The translations under genes were made by a program, and so were the position numbers. From Limnochordia bacterium (GTDB lineage: Bacteria > Bacillota > Limnochordia > DUMW01), in NCBI GenBank assembly GCA_023230925.1, contig JALNWK010000010.1, positions 7,105-71,104 on the forward strand: a stretch of DNA of 64,000 nucleotides, given 5' to 3'. Below the pieces are notes generated by a model that saw only the letters and a list, made by a program, of their open reading frames with translations, did not search any database and had not been told where the DNA came from. Each line of letters opens with the position of its first letter. The first letter of the stretch is position 1. Positions 51,939-61,060 of this stretch are shown one piece after another.

Positions 51939-52166
51939 GGGAATGGATCGGGCCTTAATAGATACTAAGTCTATGTCTGAGAGAAGCGGAGGTAAGGCCT
52001 GATGTGTTATGCAGTCACCACGGGCGGGAACACCGTTCGGGGTCTTTTCAGTAAAGGGACTTATTGCTTGGCATATACACGTATTCGGGTCAATACCGAC
52101 AGGGTATCTGGTCTAGTTCAGGCATCTTTAGGTGCGAGAAGTACTATGGATTCATGTTAGTAGCAT

Positions 52167-52880
52167 TCATCTGGCGACCCGGGTGCTTTCCTTTGATTTG
52201 CCCTGAAATTGGTCCATAATTGACACATTCGGTTTCAATGCACCCTCGGGTGTTATCACTATGAGTTTTGCCTTTTCCATTATCTCCAGATCTCGCCGTA
52301 TAGTTTTGTAGGTCTTTATGTCTTGGTATATTCCTTTTATGATCGGGTGTTTTCTCTCCTTAAGATTCTGGACAGTCATCACTTCGTTATACTCGGTAAT
52401 GAGTGTCAACAAGGCGAAGGCCCTCTCGTTGATTTGATCCTGGGAATAGATTTCACGTGCATATGACATAAATAGGTTCTTTCTAATGAAGTCCAGGATT
52501 TCATCTTGTACACCTTGAATCTCCTGGACAAATCCTCCGAGTGAAAACTTCACAAACTCGGTTAGATTACCGTTATACTCAAAACGGGCAGCATTCAATT
52601 GCCTTACATATTCCTCCCTGTGACGATAGAAGAAGTTGGCCAATGAACAAAAACCCCTAATGTTATATCCAGCTTTGTATAAGATGTAAGTCTACAGAGC
52701 CCTTGATGTGCGCCCGTTACCATCACCAAAGGGATGAATCGAAATCAGATAGAAGTGTGCGACAAACGCCCGAATCAAAGGCCGATAGCCTCCGGTGATC
52801 CTCTGCGAGTCTATAGTTTCTAGAAAGTTTTCGGTTAAAGTTGGGATCAATGAAGGGTCTGGTGGAACATAATTGCCAAC
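52167..52880 (-). pseudogene. Fic-family protein, disrupted
   Basis: Fic proteins transfer AMP or related groups to target proteins. Reading on the minus strand from 52880, VGNYVPPDPSLIPTLTENFLE leads to an intact Fic motif HPFGDGNGR. A TAG at 52694-52692 then interrupts the frame. Without any frame change, similarity continues (TYILYKAGYNIRGFCSLANFFYRHREEYVRQL) into a C-terminal winged-helix region ending at 52167. Upstream of 52880 the frame is lost; 52881-53062 encodes possible N-terminal remnants in another frame. No antitoxin partner is visible. The catalytic loop is intact, so loss is recent or the stop is read through. Confidence 0.85.
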
Positions 52881-53062
52881 GTATACTCGGCCGTTTCTAT
52901 ATTTGCTGGGTTCGTTTCAATGCGTCTAGCCATGGGAGGAGGAATGGGTATTTTGGAAGTGATCTGTCGGTGCGCCTCTGCCTGAACAGTTGGTTCCAGT
53001 AGTTCTCTATCATCAGTGTCCACAACGAAGGTCCCAGCCCGGCATCGGTATCTCCCCCTCAT

Positions 53063-53534
53063 TGACCCTTATTCTAACCGTAATACCATGAATTAATCAA
53101 GGATAGTTCCTCCGTCATGTCCCACTATATGTCCAATGTTCCCTCCGATATGTTGTCGAGAAGGGATTACTCGCTGAAGTGCTGTTACCTTCGAACTCTT
53201 ACCGGATCCATTAGGTACTTGCTTAGCAGTTGGCAACCGGAACAACCGCCATCTTGCCAGTCAAATAGTGATCAGTAAGCTTCGATATCGACGTTAGTCC
53301 AAGGAAATGGTCGCAGCCTGACTGCATCATCTTTGTTTCTAAGTGAGGATACCGATGTCACTAGATAATCTACCTTACCTGCTTCCTTTAAGAAGCACTG
53401 TCCAGGAATCTCAAAGCGGCAGGACATATCAGGAATTGGTAGAATATAATTATAACGGTTTTTGCCATGCGTGACATATTGTCTCGCCTGACCGAATAAT
53501 CTATTCAAAGAATAGGTTAGGTGGGAGTGAGCGC
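53063..53534. other. Intergenic region before the SpoIID-like gene
   Basis: No gene supported. CATATT near 53480 followed by GAATAAT near 53499 vaguely resembles a sigma-E promoter, which would suit a spoIID-like gene, but the spacing and match are poor. Confidence 0.3.
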
Positions 53535-54470
53535 ATGAGGATCCATAGCCGGATGTGGCTCTTATTGCCTTTAGTTGTGCTTGTCGGCATTGGCTTGTAC
53601 CGTTGTAGGCCAAGCAGGGTACCAGAACGAGCTCCATTGATCAATCTATGGTGGGCAAAGGAAGACAAGCTAATTCAGTTGGATCTTGAGGAGTATGTGG
53701 CAGGAGTCGTGGCGGCGGAGATGCCAGCATCATTCCAAGAGGAGGCCCTCAAGGCCCAGGCGGTGGCGGCAAGAACTTTAGCACTATGGTCCTTAGCCCA
53801 AAGTCGTCGCCTGCCGGAGCATCCCGACGCACAGTTGTCTAGTGACTATCGGGTGGACCAAGCTTGGCTATCCAAAGACGAGCTTAAGGAACGCTGGGGT
53901 ATATGGGGCTACCTCCGTAATTGGACAAAGATTCGTAAGGCGGTAAGTGCTACTGCCGGAGAGGTTTTGATTTACCAGGGGAACTACATTTTCCCAGCCT
54001 ACCACTCCACAAGTGGGGGCAGGACGGAGGATTCCGGAAACTACTGGACTAGCAATTTGCCCTATCTGGTGAGTGTGGATAGTCTCTACGAGAGTCATTC
54101 CCCTTGGTTTGAGCATGTAGAAAAGAGGTCCGTCGCTACAGTTCGGGCTAAGTTAGCTGAGGCTTTAGGGGTATCCCTAGGGGAATCATTGATCATAGTG
54201 GTGACCAAACGGTTTCCATCGGGAAGAGTCTGCGAACTCATGGTTAACGGGAGAACCATGAGTGGACGGCGGCTACGGGAGATACTGGAGCTGCGCTCTA
54301 GTTGGTTTAGTGTGCAGCAGACTTCATCAGAACTAGTATTTACCGTAAAAGGCTACGGCCATGGAGTGGGTATGTCCCAGTATGGTGCCGATGGATATGC
54401 GCAACGTGGGTGGAGTTACCAACAGATCCTATCCCATTACTACCAGGGAGCGTCATTGGTAGTGCGGTAA
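53535..54470 (+). CDS. SpoIID/LytB-domain protein
   Basis: SpoIID is a lytic transglycosylase that acts on denuded glycan strands during engulfment. The 311-residue protein has a membrane anchor (MWLLLPLVVLVGIGLYRC) and the SpoIID core: LDLEEYVAGVVAAEMPASFQEEALKAQAVAARTLAL with the catalytic Glu in the AAEMP motif, then YHSTSGGRTEDSGNYW, and KGYGHGVGMSQYGADGYAQRGWSYQQIL. Context does not place it with other spo genes, so it could be SpoIID itself or a related LytB-like hydrolase. Start ATG after GGGAGTGAG. Confidence 0.9.
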   Translation: MRIHSRMWLLLPLVVLVGIGLYRCRPSRVPERAPLINLWWAKEDKLIQLDLEEYVAGVVAAEMPASFQEEALKAQAVAARTLALWSLAQSRRLPEHPDAQLSSDYRVDQAWLSKDELKERWGIWGYLRNWTKIRKAVSATAGEVLIYQGNYIFPAYHSTSGGRTEDSGNYWTSNLPYLVSVDSLYESHSPWFEHVEKRSVATVRAKLAEALGVSLGESLIIVVTKRFPSGRVCELMVNGRTMSGRRLREILELRSSWFSVQQTSSELVFTVKGYGHGVGMSQYGADGYAQRGWSYQQILSHYYQGASLVVR

Positions 54471-54544
54471 GCTGGGGAGGAGTTGACGGATGGGATTACC
54501 CTCCCTGTGGAATATTTAAGAATGAAGACCAGAAAGGGGGAAGT

Positions 54545-54567
54545 AAAGGGCCGTACTACGGCCTTTT
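54545..54567 (+). terminator. Terminator between spoIID-like gene and trxB
   Basis: AAAGG-CCGT and ACGGCCTTT pair around ACT with one bulged G, followed by a short T run. It shows that trxB must start after this point. Confidence 0.6.
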
Positions 54568-54575
54568 GCAGGCCT

Positions 54576-55499
54576 ATGGGTGATATGTTAGATGTTGTCA
54601 TTGTTGGTGGAGGACCCGCTGGATTTACTGCTGGTTTGTATGCCGGGCGAGCTGGGCTTAAGTCAGTGATAGTAGATAACGGAGCGGGTGGTCAGTTGTT
54701 CGGTTCGTCTATTGTGGAGAACTATCCTGGCTTTGTGGAGCCGATTAGTGGACAAAGCTTAAGTCAACTCATGCAGGATCAAGCCCTGAAGTTCGGTTGC
54801 CCGGTGGAGTACGATCAGGTCGAAGGGATCGTTTTAGACGGTAAAGTAAAGCTAGTTAAGGGTATCAACAAGACTTACAATACCAAGACGGTGATTATTG
54901 CTACGGGGGCTTCGGCACGAAAGCTTGGTGTGCCTGGTGAGCAGGAATTTCAAGGTCGGGGTGTATCCTACTGCGCAACCTGTGATGGGGCCTTTTTCAA
55001 GGACAAGCCCATCATTGTGGTGGGTGGTGGAGATTCGGCTTTGGAAGAAGCTTTATTCCTTTGTCGCTATGGAAGCAAGGTGACTGTTGTTCACCGCCGT
55101 CAACACCTGCGGGCTACTTTTCATATTCAGGAGTTGGCAAGAAAGAACGACAAGCTGTTTCTTCAGCTGAATACTGTAGTTGATGCCATTGAAGGAACGG
55201 ATGTGGTTGAACGGGTACGTTTGAAGGATGTAGTAAGCGAAGAGATCACCTATCAGGAGGCTGCTGGTGTATTCATGTACGTAGGTCAAGAACCTAACAG
55301 TTCCTTGGTTAAGGAATTGATTACCCTCGATGAGTATGGGTACATTGTGGCAGATGCGGACACGACACAGACTAACGTTCCTGGGATATTCGCTGCGGGG
55401 GATGTCAGGCAGAAGACTTTGCGACAAGTGGTGACCGCCACATCTGACGGTGCGATTGCGGCCATGGCCGCCAGTCGGTATGTTGAACAGAATTGGTAG
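54576..55499 (+). CDS. trxB: Thioredoxin reductase
   Basis: TrxB reduces thioredoxin with NADPH. The 307-residue flavoprotein has an FAD motif DVVIVGGGPAGFTAGLYAGRAG, the redox pair in SYCATCDGAFFKDK near residue 140, an NADPH motif VVGGGDSALEEALFL, and a C-terminal FAD motif GIFAAGDVRQKTLRQVVTATSDGAIAA. I start at ATG 54576; ATG 54585 is equally plausible. The in-frame ATG at 54483 lies before the terminator at 54545. Confidence 0.95.
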   Translation: MGDMLDVVIVGGGPAGFTAGLYAGRAGLKSVIVDNGAGGQLFGSSIVENYPGFVEPISGQSLSQLMQDQALKFGCPVEYDQVEGIVLDGKVKLVKGINKTYNTKTVIIATGASARKLGVPGEQEFQGRGVSYCATCDGAFFKDKPIIVVGGGDSALEEALFLCRYGSKVTVVHRRQHLRATFHIQELARKNDKLFLQLNTVVDAIEGTDVVERVRLKDVVSEEITYQEAAGVFMYVGQEPNSSLVKELITLDEYGYIVADADTTQTNVPGIFAAGDVRQKTLRQVVTATSDGAIAAMAASRYVEQNW

Positions 55500-55570
55500 C
55501 AGACACGTAAGCAGAGCATAGCATCATTTCATTTTCTGTATGAACCGCTACCACAGTATAGAAGGAATTA

Positions 55571-55603
55571 GGGAAGCTGCAAGAGGAACCATGCAGCTTC
55601 TCT
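55571..55603 (+). terminator. Hairpin after trxB
   Basis: GGGAAGCTGCA and TGCAGCTTCTC form an 11-bp stem with one G-T pair. The T tract is poor, so termination is uncertain. The remaining gap to cysK holds only the small frame at 55857. Confidence 0.5.
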
Positions 55604-55856
55604 ATCAAGACCCTATAGTGAGTTTGTCTACTGCTTGTGGAAATTGGAACGTCTATGGGAGTGTTTAGAGTGTTCCTGTTTTCCCTCCCCTTCCGTTAAA
55701 TATGATAGAATCATAGTGATATCAAAGGTGGCCCCTTGCTGCGATTATATAGGGCCATCTAGTAGGAGTATTCCTCTCCACAAGAAAGGTTTGAGGAGAA
55801 GAGGATTGGACCGTGACAGGGCATATTTGGTATCAGAAGGAGGAAGCGGAGTAGTC

Positions 55857-55886
55857 GTGGTGTCATCTGGACTATATCTGTGCTAG
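55857..55886 (+). other. Possible nine-codon leader peptide before cysK
   Basis: AAGGAGGAAG (55838-55847) precedes GTG codons at 55857 and 55860 that open a short frame ending ...Leu-Cys-TAG at 55884-55886. Its stop overlaps the region of the cysK start, so translation may be coupled. A single Cys codon is thin evidence for attenuation. Confidence 0.3.
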
Positions 55887-55888
55887 CA

Positions 55889-56794
55889 GTGAAGAAAACA
55901 AGTATTATTGATTGTGTAGGAAAGACTCCCCTGGTCAAATTGCAGAAGACAGGTGGTTTACCCAGTGCAGAGATCTGGGCTAAAGTTGAGGGGCTCAATC
56001 CCTCAGGGAGCGTGAAGGATCGGACTGCTTTGGCCATGGTTCTTGATGCGGAGGAATCGGGAAAGCTCAAGCCCAAGGGGACCATTGTGGAGCCTACCAG
56101 CGGTAACACCGGTATAGGACTTGCGATGGTTGCCGCCTCCCGGGGATACCGACTGATTTTGACGATGCCTGAGACCATGAGTAGCGAACGACGTACCCTT
56201 TTAAGTGTCTACGGGGCGGAGCTGGTGCTAACGCCCGGTAAACTGGGCATGAAAGGGGCAATCGAACGGGCGGAGGAGCTGGCGAAACAACATCCCGAGT
56301 ATTTCATGCCACAGCAATTTGAGAACCCTGCAAATCCAAAGATTCACGAACAGACTACCGGTCCGGAGATTTATGAGGGGATGGGTGGAGACTTGTCCGC
56401 GTTTGTGGCCGGGGTTGGAACAGGGGGGACCATTACAGGGGTAGCACGCTATCTAAAAACGAAAAACCCGAGTATAAAGATTGTGGCTGTTGAGCCTTCC
56501 GGTTCGCCGGTGTTATCCGGAGGACAATCAGGGCCTCATGGGTTGCAGGGTATTGGTGCTGGTTTTGTGCCTAAGACACTGGATCCTAGCCTGCTTGATG
56601 AGGTAATTACAGTTTCCGATGAGGCGGCTCTGGATGCTTGCCATTTTCTAGCTCAGGAGGAGGGTATTTTGGCAGGAATCTCCTCTGGAGCGGCCCTACA
56701 TGCGGCCACCTTGGTGGCAGGAAGACTCAAGAAGGAGCAGAAGGTGGTTGTATTACTTCCTGATAGCGGAAGCCGTTATTTAAGCATATTGTAG
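55889..56794 (+). CDS. cysK: Cysteine synthase (O-acetylserine sulfhydrylase)
   Basis: CysK makes cysteine from O-acetylserine and sulfide with PLP. The 301-residue protein has the PLP lysine in LNPSGSVKDRTAL near residue 42, the substrate loop EPTSGNTGIGLA, the phosphate-binding GVGTGGTITGVARYL, and a terminal Ser contact in LPDSGSRYLSIL. The start is a GTG at 55889 or 55880; neither has its own strong ribosome binding site. larE begins within 10 bases of the stop, suggesting a sulfur-transfer unit. Confidence 0.95.
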   Translation: MKKTSIIDCVGKTPLVKLQKTGGLPSAEIWAKVEGLNPSGSVKDRTALAMVLDAEESGKLKPKGTIVEPTSGNTGIGLAMVAASRGYRLILTMPETMSSERRTLLSVYGAELVLTPGKLGMKGAIERAEELAKQHPEYFMPQQFENPANPKIHEQTTGPEIYEGMGGDLSAFVAGVGTGGTITGVARYLKTKNPSIKIVAVEPSGSPVLSGGQSGPHGLQGIGAGFVPKTLDPSLLDEVITVSDEAALDACHFLAQEEGILAGISSGAALHAATLVAGRLKKEQKVVVLLPDSGSRYLSIL

Positions 56795-56800
56795 TTGCTG

Positions 56801-57658
56801 ATGGTACAAGGGGTGAGGAGTGTGCTTTGTGATGTAAACCTACTACCTGAGGAATTAAGGGCGAAATGGCAGAAGCTCCTGCAACGGTTACAGGCACTGG
56901 GTGGCGTAGTGGTGGCTTTTTCCGGAGGGACGGATAGTACTTTGCTTCTCGCCGCCGCCAAGGAGGCTTTAGGGGAGCGAGTTTTGGCGGTAACTGCCAG
57001 TTCGTCGGTTTACCCGGTGTGGGAACAAGAAGAGGCTCAAGAGTTGCGAAGGCTGCTCACTGTGCCAGGGAAGACTATCGAGCTGGATGTGTTCAGTATT
57101 CCAGGATTTGCCGAGAACTCTAAGGACCGTTGCTATTACTGTAAGCAGCATCTGGCCCAGAAGCTGCTTCAGGTTGCCCAAGAGGCGGATCTACCCTTTG
57201 TGGTTGATGGGAGTAACCATGATGACCTGTTAGATTACCGTCCTGGGATGCGTGCAGCAAGGGAACAAGGCATCATTAGTCCCTTGCAGGAGGTAGCTTT
57301 GTCCAAGGAGGATATTCGGGGGTTATCGCGTATGATTGGACTTCCCTCCTGGAGCAAGCCCTCCTATGCTTGTTTGGCTTCTAGGTTCCCCTATGGCACA
57401 AAGATTACACCTTCGCGACTAGAAAAGGTTACCTATGCGGAAGACTATCTTAGGGAGCTTGGCTTTACACAGATGCGAGTACGATATCATGAAGATATAG
57501 CGCGTATTGAGTTTTTGCCTGAAGAGTTTCCCTTAGCGGTAAAAGTTGCCAACCGAATTGTGGAGCGGCTGAGGAGCTTGGGATTTACCTATGTCGCAAT
57601 GGATCTTGGGGGGTATCGCTCCGGTAGCCTGAACCATGGTTTAAAGAGGAAATTGTGA
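56801..57658 (+). CDS. larE: ATP-dependent sacrificial sulfur transferase LarE-like
   Basis: LarE adenylates and thiolates the pyridinium precursor of the nickel-pincer cofactor; in the Lactobacillus enzyme it gives up its own cysteine. The 285-residue protein has the PP-loop VVAFSGGTDSTLLL near residue 37, DRCYYCKQHLAQKLL, GSNHDDLLDYRPGMRAA, and KPSYACLASRFPYGTKI containing the sulfur-donor Cys position. It ends with GGYRSGSLN. No larB, larC or larA is present. Coupling to cysK suggests cysteine-dependent sulfur supply. The start is uncertain (TTG 56795, ATG 56801, GTG 56813 or 56822). Confidence 0.9.
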   Translation: MVQGVRSVLCDVNLLPEELRAKWQKLLQRLQALGGVVVAFSGGTDSTLLLAAAKEALGERVLAVTASSSVYPVWEQEEAQELRRLLTVPGKTIELDVFSIPGFAENSKDRCYYCKQHLAQKLLQVAQEADLPFVVDGSNHDDLLDYRPGMRAAREQGIISPLQEVALSKEDIRGLSRMIGLPSWSKPSYACLASRFPYGTKITPSRLEKVTYAEDYLRELGFTQMRVRYHEDIARIEFLPEEFPLAVKVANRIVERLRSLGFTYVAMDLGGYRSGSLNHGLKRKL

Positions 57659-57739
57659 CGGAAACAGGATATTACCGTATCGGTGGTGAATGTCTGTAAT
57701 TGTAGTCATGTCTAGGCAGATTGGAGTGAACCTTTCGAT

Positions 57740-58321
57740 ATGCAGCGATTAATTCTAGCGTCCAGTTCATCAAGAAGAAAGCTTCTCATGGAGCATTTAG
57801 GTTTACCCTTTGAAGTGGTTAAGCCTGAGGGAATTAACGAGGAAGGTGTGGTAGGTGATTCCTCATACCAGATCGCGCAAAAGATCGCCTTGGCCAAGGC
57901 CAAGTCTGTGGCGGAAAAGTTCCCCGATGCTATTGTCGTGGCTGCGGATACCATTGTAGTCTTTGGCGAGCAGATTCTTGGCAAACCTAAAGACCGAGAT
58001 GATGCTATTGCCATGCTGCACACGCTCAGGGGCAAATGGCACAATGTGATCACTGGGGTAGCTATTGTTCGGAAGAATACCGATGAGTGCCTTACCGACT
58101 ATGAGAAGACCGGTGTCTGTTTCTGCCAATTATGCTCCAGTGAGATTGAAGCCTATGTGAATACCCTTGAGCCTATGGATAAGGCAGGGGCCTATGGGAT
58201 TCAAGGAAAAGGGGCATTCCTGGTGGAACGAATCAATGGATGCTACTTTAATGTTGTAGGGCTGCCATTGGCTAAGCTTGGGCAAATGCTACGCAAATTC
58301 GGTGTGTACGTTCTGTCCTAA
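57740..58321 (+). CDS. maf: Maf-family nucleoside triphosphate pyrophosphatase
   Basis: Maf hydrolyses dTTP, UTP and modified pyrimidine triphosphates. The 193-residue protein has the N-terminal LILASSSSRRKLLMEHLG, VVAADTIVVFGEQILGKPKD with the catalytic Asp region, and KAGAYGIQGKGAFLVERINGCYFNVVGLPL. GGAG lies upstream of the ATG. maf-radC-mreBCD is a standard Firmicute order. Confidence 0.96.
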   Translation: MQRLILASSSSRRKLLMEHLGLPFEVVKPEGINEEGVVGDSSYQIAQKIALAKAKSVAEKFPDAIVVAADTIVVFGEQILGKPKDRDDAIAMLHTLRGKWHNVITGVAIVRKNTDECLTDYEKTGVCFCQLCSSEIEAYVNTLEPMDKAGAYGIQGKGAFLVERINGCYFNVVGLPLAKLGQMLRKFGVYVLS

Positions 58322-58366
58322 GTCCAGTATAATGGATGTGTCCGGAATTCCCACTCCTTCTGGTAT

Positions 58367-59083
58367 ATGCCAGGGGGTCGTTTAGTGCACGAAAGAGGGA
58401 CAAAACTTAAGATTAAGGATCTGCCTGTATCCGAGCGTCCTCGGGAAAAAATGGCAGAATACGGTGCGGAATCTCTATCAAACAGGGAGTTACTCGGGGT
58501 TCTTTTAAGGACCGGTACCAAGGATGAGTCGGCCTTGGACTTAGCCGATCGTCTCTTGGTTGAGTTTTCCGGTTTGGCTGGATTGATGGAAGCGAGTTTT
58601 TCTGAACTTAGGATGGTTAAAGGAATTGGTCAGGCCAAAGCCGCGGTTCTACGAGCCGCCTTTGTGCTAGCGAAGCGAGCCCGGGCGGAGACGAAGAATT
58701 GTTACCAGCAAGTGGTTGAGCATCCGCAAGATGTGGCCGAGCTGCTCGTCGAGAAGATGTGCGACTTGGACAAGGAACACTTTTATGTGGTAATGCTTAA
58801 CAGTAAGCATGCTGTAATTGGCATACGAACGGTTTCCATTGGCAGTTTGGACGCTGTGTTGGTTCACCCAAGGGAGCTTTTCAAAGACCCGATTCGAAAA
58901 GGGGCCAGTGCCATTATTCTTGCCCATAATCATCCGAGTTGTGATCCTACTCCCAGTGAGGAGGACCTGTTGTTAACAAAACGGCTGGTACAAGCAGGGG
59001 ATATCCTAGGGATCAGTATAGAGGATCACATAGTGATTGGTGGCCGCAAGTATTTGAGCTTGCGGGAACACAACTTGTTGTGA
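58367..59083 (+). CDS. radC: RadC-family JAB-domain protein
   Basis: The 238-residue protein has an N-terminal helix-hairpin-helix region (LSNRELLGVLLRTGTKDESALDLADRLL, VKGIGQAKAAVLRAAF) and a C-terminal JAB domain. The metal site reads LAHNHPSCDPTPSEED: the usual HNHPSGDP has Cys in place of Gly, with both histidines, the Ser and the Asp kept. Despite the name, a DNA repair role is not established for RadC. A TATAAT at 58328-58333 may be its -10 box. Confidence 0.93.
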   Translation: MPGGRLVHERGTKLKIKDLPVSERPREKMAEYGAESLSNRELLGVLLRTGTKDESALDLADRLLVEFSGLAGLMEASFSELRMVKGIGQAKAAVLRAAFVLAKRARAETKNCYQQVVEHPQDVAELLVEKMCDLDKEHFYVVMLNSKHAVIGIRTVSIGSLDAVLVHPRELFKDPIRKGASAIILAHNHPSCDPTPSEEDLLLTKRLVQAGDILGISIEDHIVIGGRKYLSLREHNLL

Positions 59084-59107
59084 GGTGTCCGAAGGGGGCT
59101 GTCGATA

Positions 59108-60136
59108 ATGTTTGGTTTCAGTAAGGATGTGGGCATTGATCTAGGAACTGCTAACACCCTAGTCTATATCAAAGGCAAAGGGGTCGTCATACAAGAACCC
59201 TCAATGGTAGCACTTAATCGGCAGACGAACGAAGTGTTGGCTGTTGGACGAGAAGCGAAAAACATGGTAGGGCGTACGCCGGGCAGTATTGTTGCGGTGC
59301 GGCCGATGGAAGACGGGGTAATTGCTGATTTTGATGTTACAGAAAGAATGCTAGGGCATTTTATTCGTAGGGCAACGAAGCGGTTTTCCCTTTTCCGGCC
59401 CCGGGTGTTGGTGGCTGTGCCCTCAGGGGTGACTGAGGTGGAAAAACGTGCTGTGATTGATGCGGCCCGTTCTGCTGGAGCCAAGGAGGCTAGGCTGATT
59501 GAGGAGCCAATGGCGGCGGCCATTGGTGCTGGGCTTCCGGTACAGGAGCCCACCGGTAATATGGTGGTAGACATTGGGGGCGGCACCACGGAAGTGGCAG
59601 TGATCTCCCTGGGCGGGATTGTGGCCCATCGGTCCATTAGGATCGGAGGAGACGAGATGGATGAGGCGATTATCCAGTATGTACGCAGGACTTATAACCT
59701 CTTAATTGGTGAGCGGACCGCTGAGGAGATAAAGCACACCATCGGTAATACCTACGAGATGCCGGATCAGGAAAAGTCTATGGATGTGCGGGGCAGAGAT
59801 CTTGTAACCGGCTTACCAAAGAATGTTGTGGTAAGCTCTCAGGAAATAAGGGAAGCCTTGGCCGAACCCGTTGGAGCCATCGTTGATGCGGTGAGGGTAA
59901 CCCTAGAGAGGACGCCACCTGAGCTTGCTGCAGATATTATGGATAAGGGAATCATCATGGTTGGCGGTGGTTCTTTGCTTGCAGGACTAGATAAGTTGAT
60001 CTCCGAGGAGACGAGAATGCCGGTACACGTGCCTGAGGATGCATTGTGTGCGGTTGCTGTAGGAACTGGTCTTGCTCTGGATCATTACGAGCTTTTGGAC
60101 CGGGTTGGTGTGGGACATAGTCGACTAGGTGCTTAA
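59108..60136 (+). CDS. mreB: Rod shape-determining protein MreB
   Basis: MreB is the bacterial actin that organises side-wall peptidoglycan synthesis. The 342-residue protein has the phosphate 1 motif DVGIDLGTANTLVY, RPMEDGVIADFDVTE, EEPMAAAIGAGLP, the phosphate 2 motif MVVDIGGGTTEVAVISLGG, and the adenosine motif GIIMVGGGSLLAGLD. It lies 24 bases after radC. A terminator separates it from mreC. Confidence 0.97.
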   Translation: MFGFSKDVGIDLGTANTLVYIKGKGVVIQEPSMVALNRQTNEVLAVGREAKNMVGRTPGSIVAVRPMEDGVIADFDVTERMLGHFIRRATKRFSLFRPRVLVAVPSGVTEVEKRAVIDAARSAGAKEARLIEEPMAAAIGAGLPVQEPTGNMVVDIGGGTTEVAVISLGGIVAHRSIRIGGDEMDEAIIQYVRRTYNLLIGERTAEEIKHTIGNTYEMPDQEKSMDVRGRDLVTGLPKNVVVSSQEIREALAEPVGAIVDAVRVTLERTPPELAADIMDKGIIMVGGGSLLAGLDKLISEETRMPVHVPEDALCAVAVGTGLALDHYELLDRVGVGHSRLGA

Positions 60137-60153
60137 GTTAACTCAAGGATAGC

Positions 60154-60182
60154 AGGGCATAGGGTTATCTATGCCCTTTTTC
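60154..60182 (+). terminator. Terminator between mreB and mreC
   Basis: AGGGCATAG and CTATGCCCT form a perfect 9-bp stem with a 6-base loop and a T5 tail, so mreB should be more abundant than mreCD. Confidence 0.85.
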
Positions 60183-60220
60183 GAATCAAGCAGTAATACA
60201 TAAGCTGTAGTGAGCAATGG

Positions 60221-61060
60221 GTGTGGCGGATGCGGCAGAACTATGTCAAGATAACCATAATCGTAGTTATACTAATCTGTATATGTGCGATGTATTATAC
60301 CGCGGATTTACGAAGGGATCAGAGCATTCTGGAGAAGTTAGTCGCGGAGATCACCCTTCCCTTATCTGGGCTTGCTCACCGTGTCAGAACCGGCATAACT
60401 GGATTTTTCTCGGGGCTAAAATCTTACAGAGAGTATGTTCTAGAAAATGAAGAGTTGCGTCTGGAAAATGCGGAGCTAAGAAGAGAACTTGCATTAATGC
60501 AACATCACCTTCGGGAAAACGAGGCCTTGCGTACAGCTCTCTCCCTGCCACTAATTCAAGAGCAAACCATGCTCGCCGCCGAGGTAATCGCTCGCTCGCC
60601 GGATGAGTGGTGGTCCCAGGTTACGATAAACAAAGGAAGTAGAGCAGGGATAGAACCTGGCAGTCCCGTGCTTGATAAATACGGTCGAGTTGTGGGCCGG
60701 GTATGGGCTGCTAGTTGGCATTCGGCTAAGGTCGTGCTTTGCGTTGATCCCCGTATTACTGTTGGGGGTCGGATCAAAAGAACCGGTGGATTAGTCTTGG
60801 TGGAGGGGGGGCACCCTGAGTACCCCCAAGGATTAAGAATCAAGCCTTTAGATCGTCATATGGATATTGTTGAAGGAGACGTGGTGCTCACCTCAGGGTA
60901 TAGCCAGCACTTTCCCAGTGACCTACCCCTCTGCCGGATTGACAAAGTTGTGTTAGACGATTATCATGTACCAACCTTGGGATTTGCGGAGCCAGTGGCC
61001 GATCTTATGCAATTGGATCTGGTCTATGTGCTTTCATGGGAGATGGAGGATGAACAGTGA
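60221..61060 (+). CDS. mreC: Rod shape-determining protein MreC
   Basis: MreC is a membrane-anchored scaffold of the elongasome. The 279-residue protein has an N-terminal membrane helix (ITIIVVILICICAMYYTA), a coiled coil (ENEELRLENAELRRELALMQ, about residues 80-110) and a beta-rich domain with VIARSPDEWWSQVTINKGSRAGIEPGSPVL. It overlaps mreD by 4 bases. The start is GTG 60221 or ATG 60230. Confidence 0.95.
   Translation: MWRMRQNYVKITIIVVILICICAMYYTADLRRDQSILEKLVAEITLPLSGLAHRVRTGITGFFSGLKSYREYVLENEELRLENAELRRELALMQHHLRENEALRTALSLPLIQEQTMLAAEVIARSPDEWWSQVTINKGSRAGIEPGSPVLDKYGRVVGRVWAASWHSAKVVLCVDPRITVGGRIKRTGGLVLVEGGHPEYPQGLRIKPLDRHMDIVEGDVVLTSGYSQHFPSDLPLCRIDKVVLDDYHVPTLGFAEPVADLMQLDLVYVLSWEMEDEQ

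Noticed and set aside
53470..53520. Sigma-E promoter for the SpoIID-like gene
   Set aside because: The two boxes match poorly and the spacing is short; kept only as a remark.
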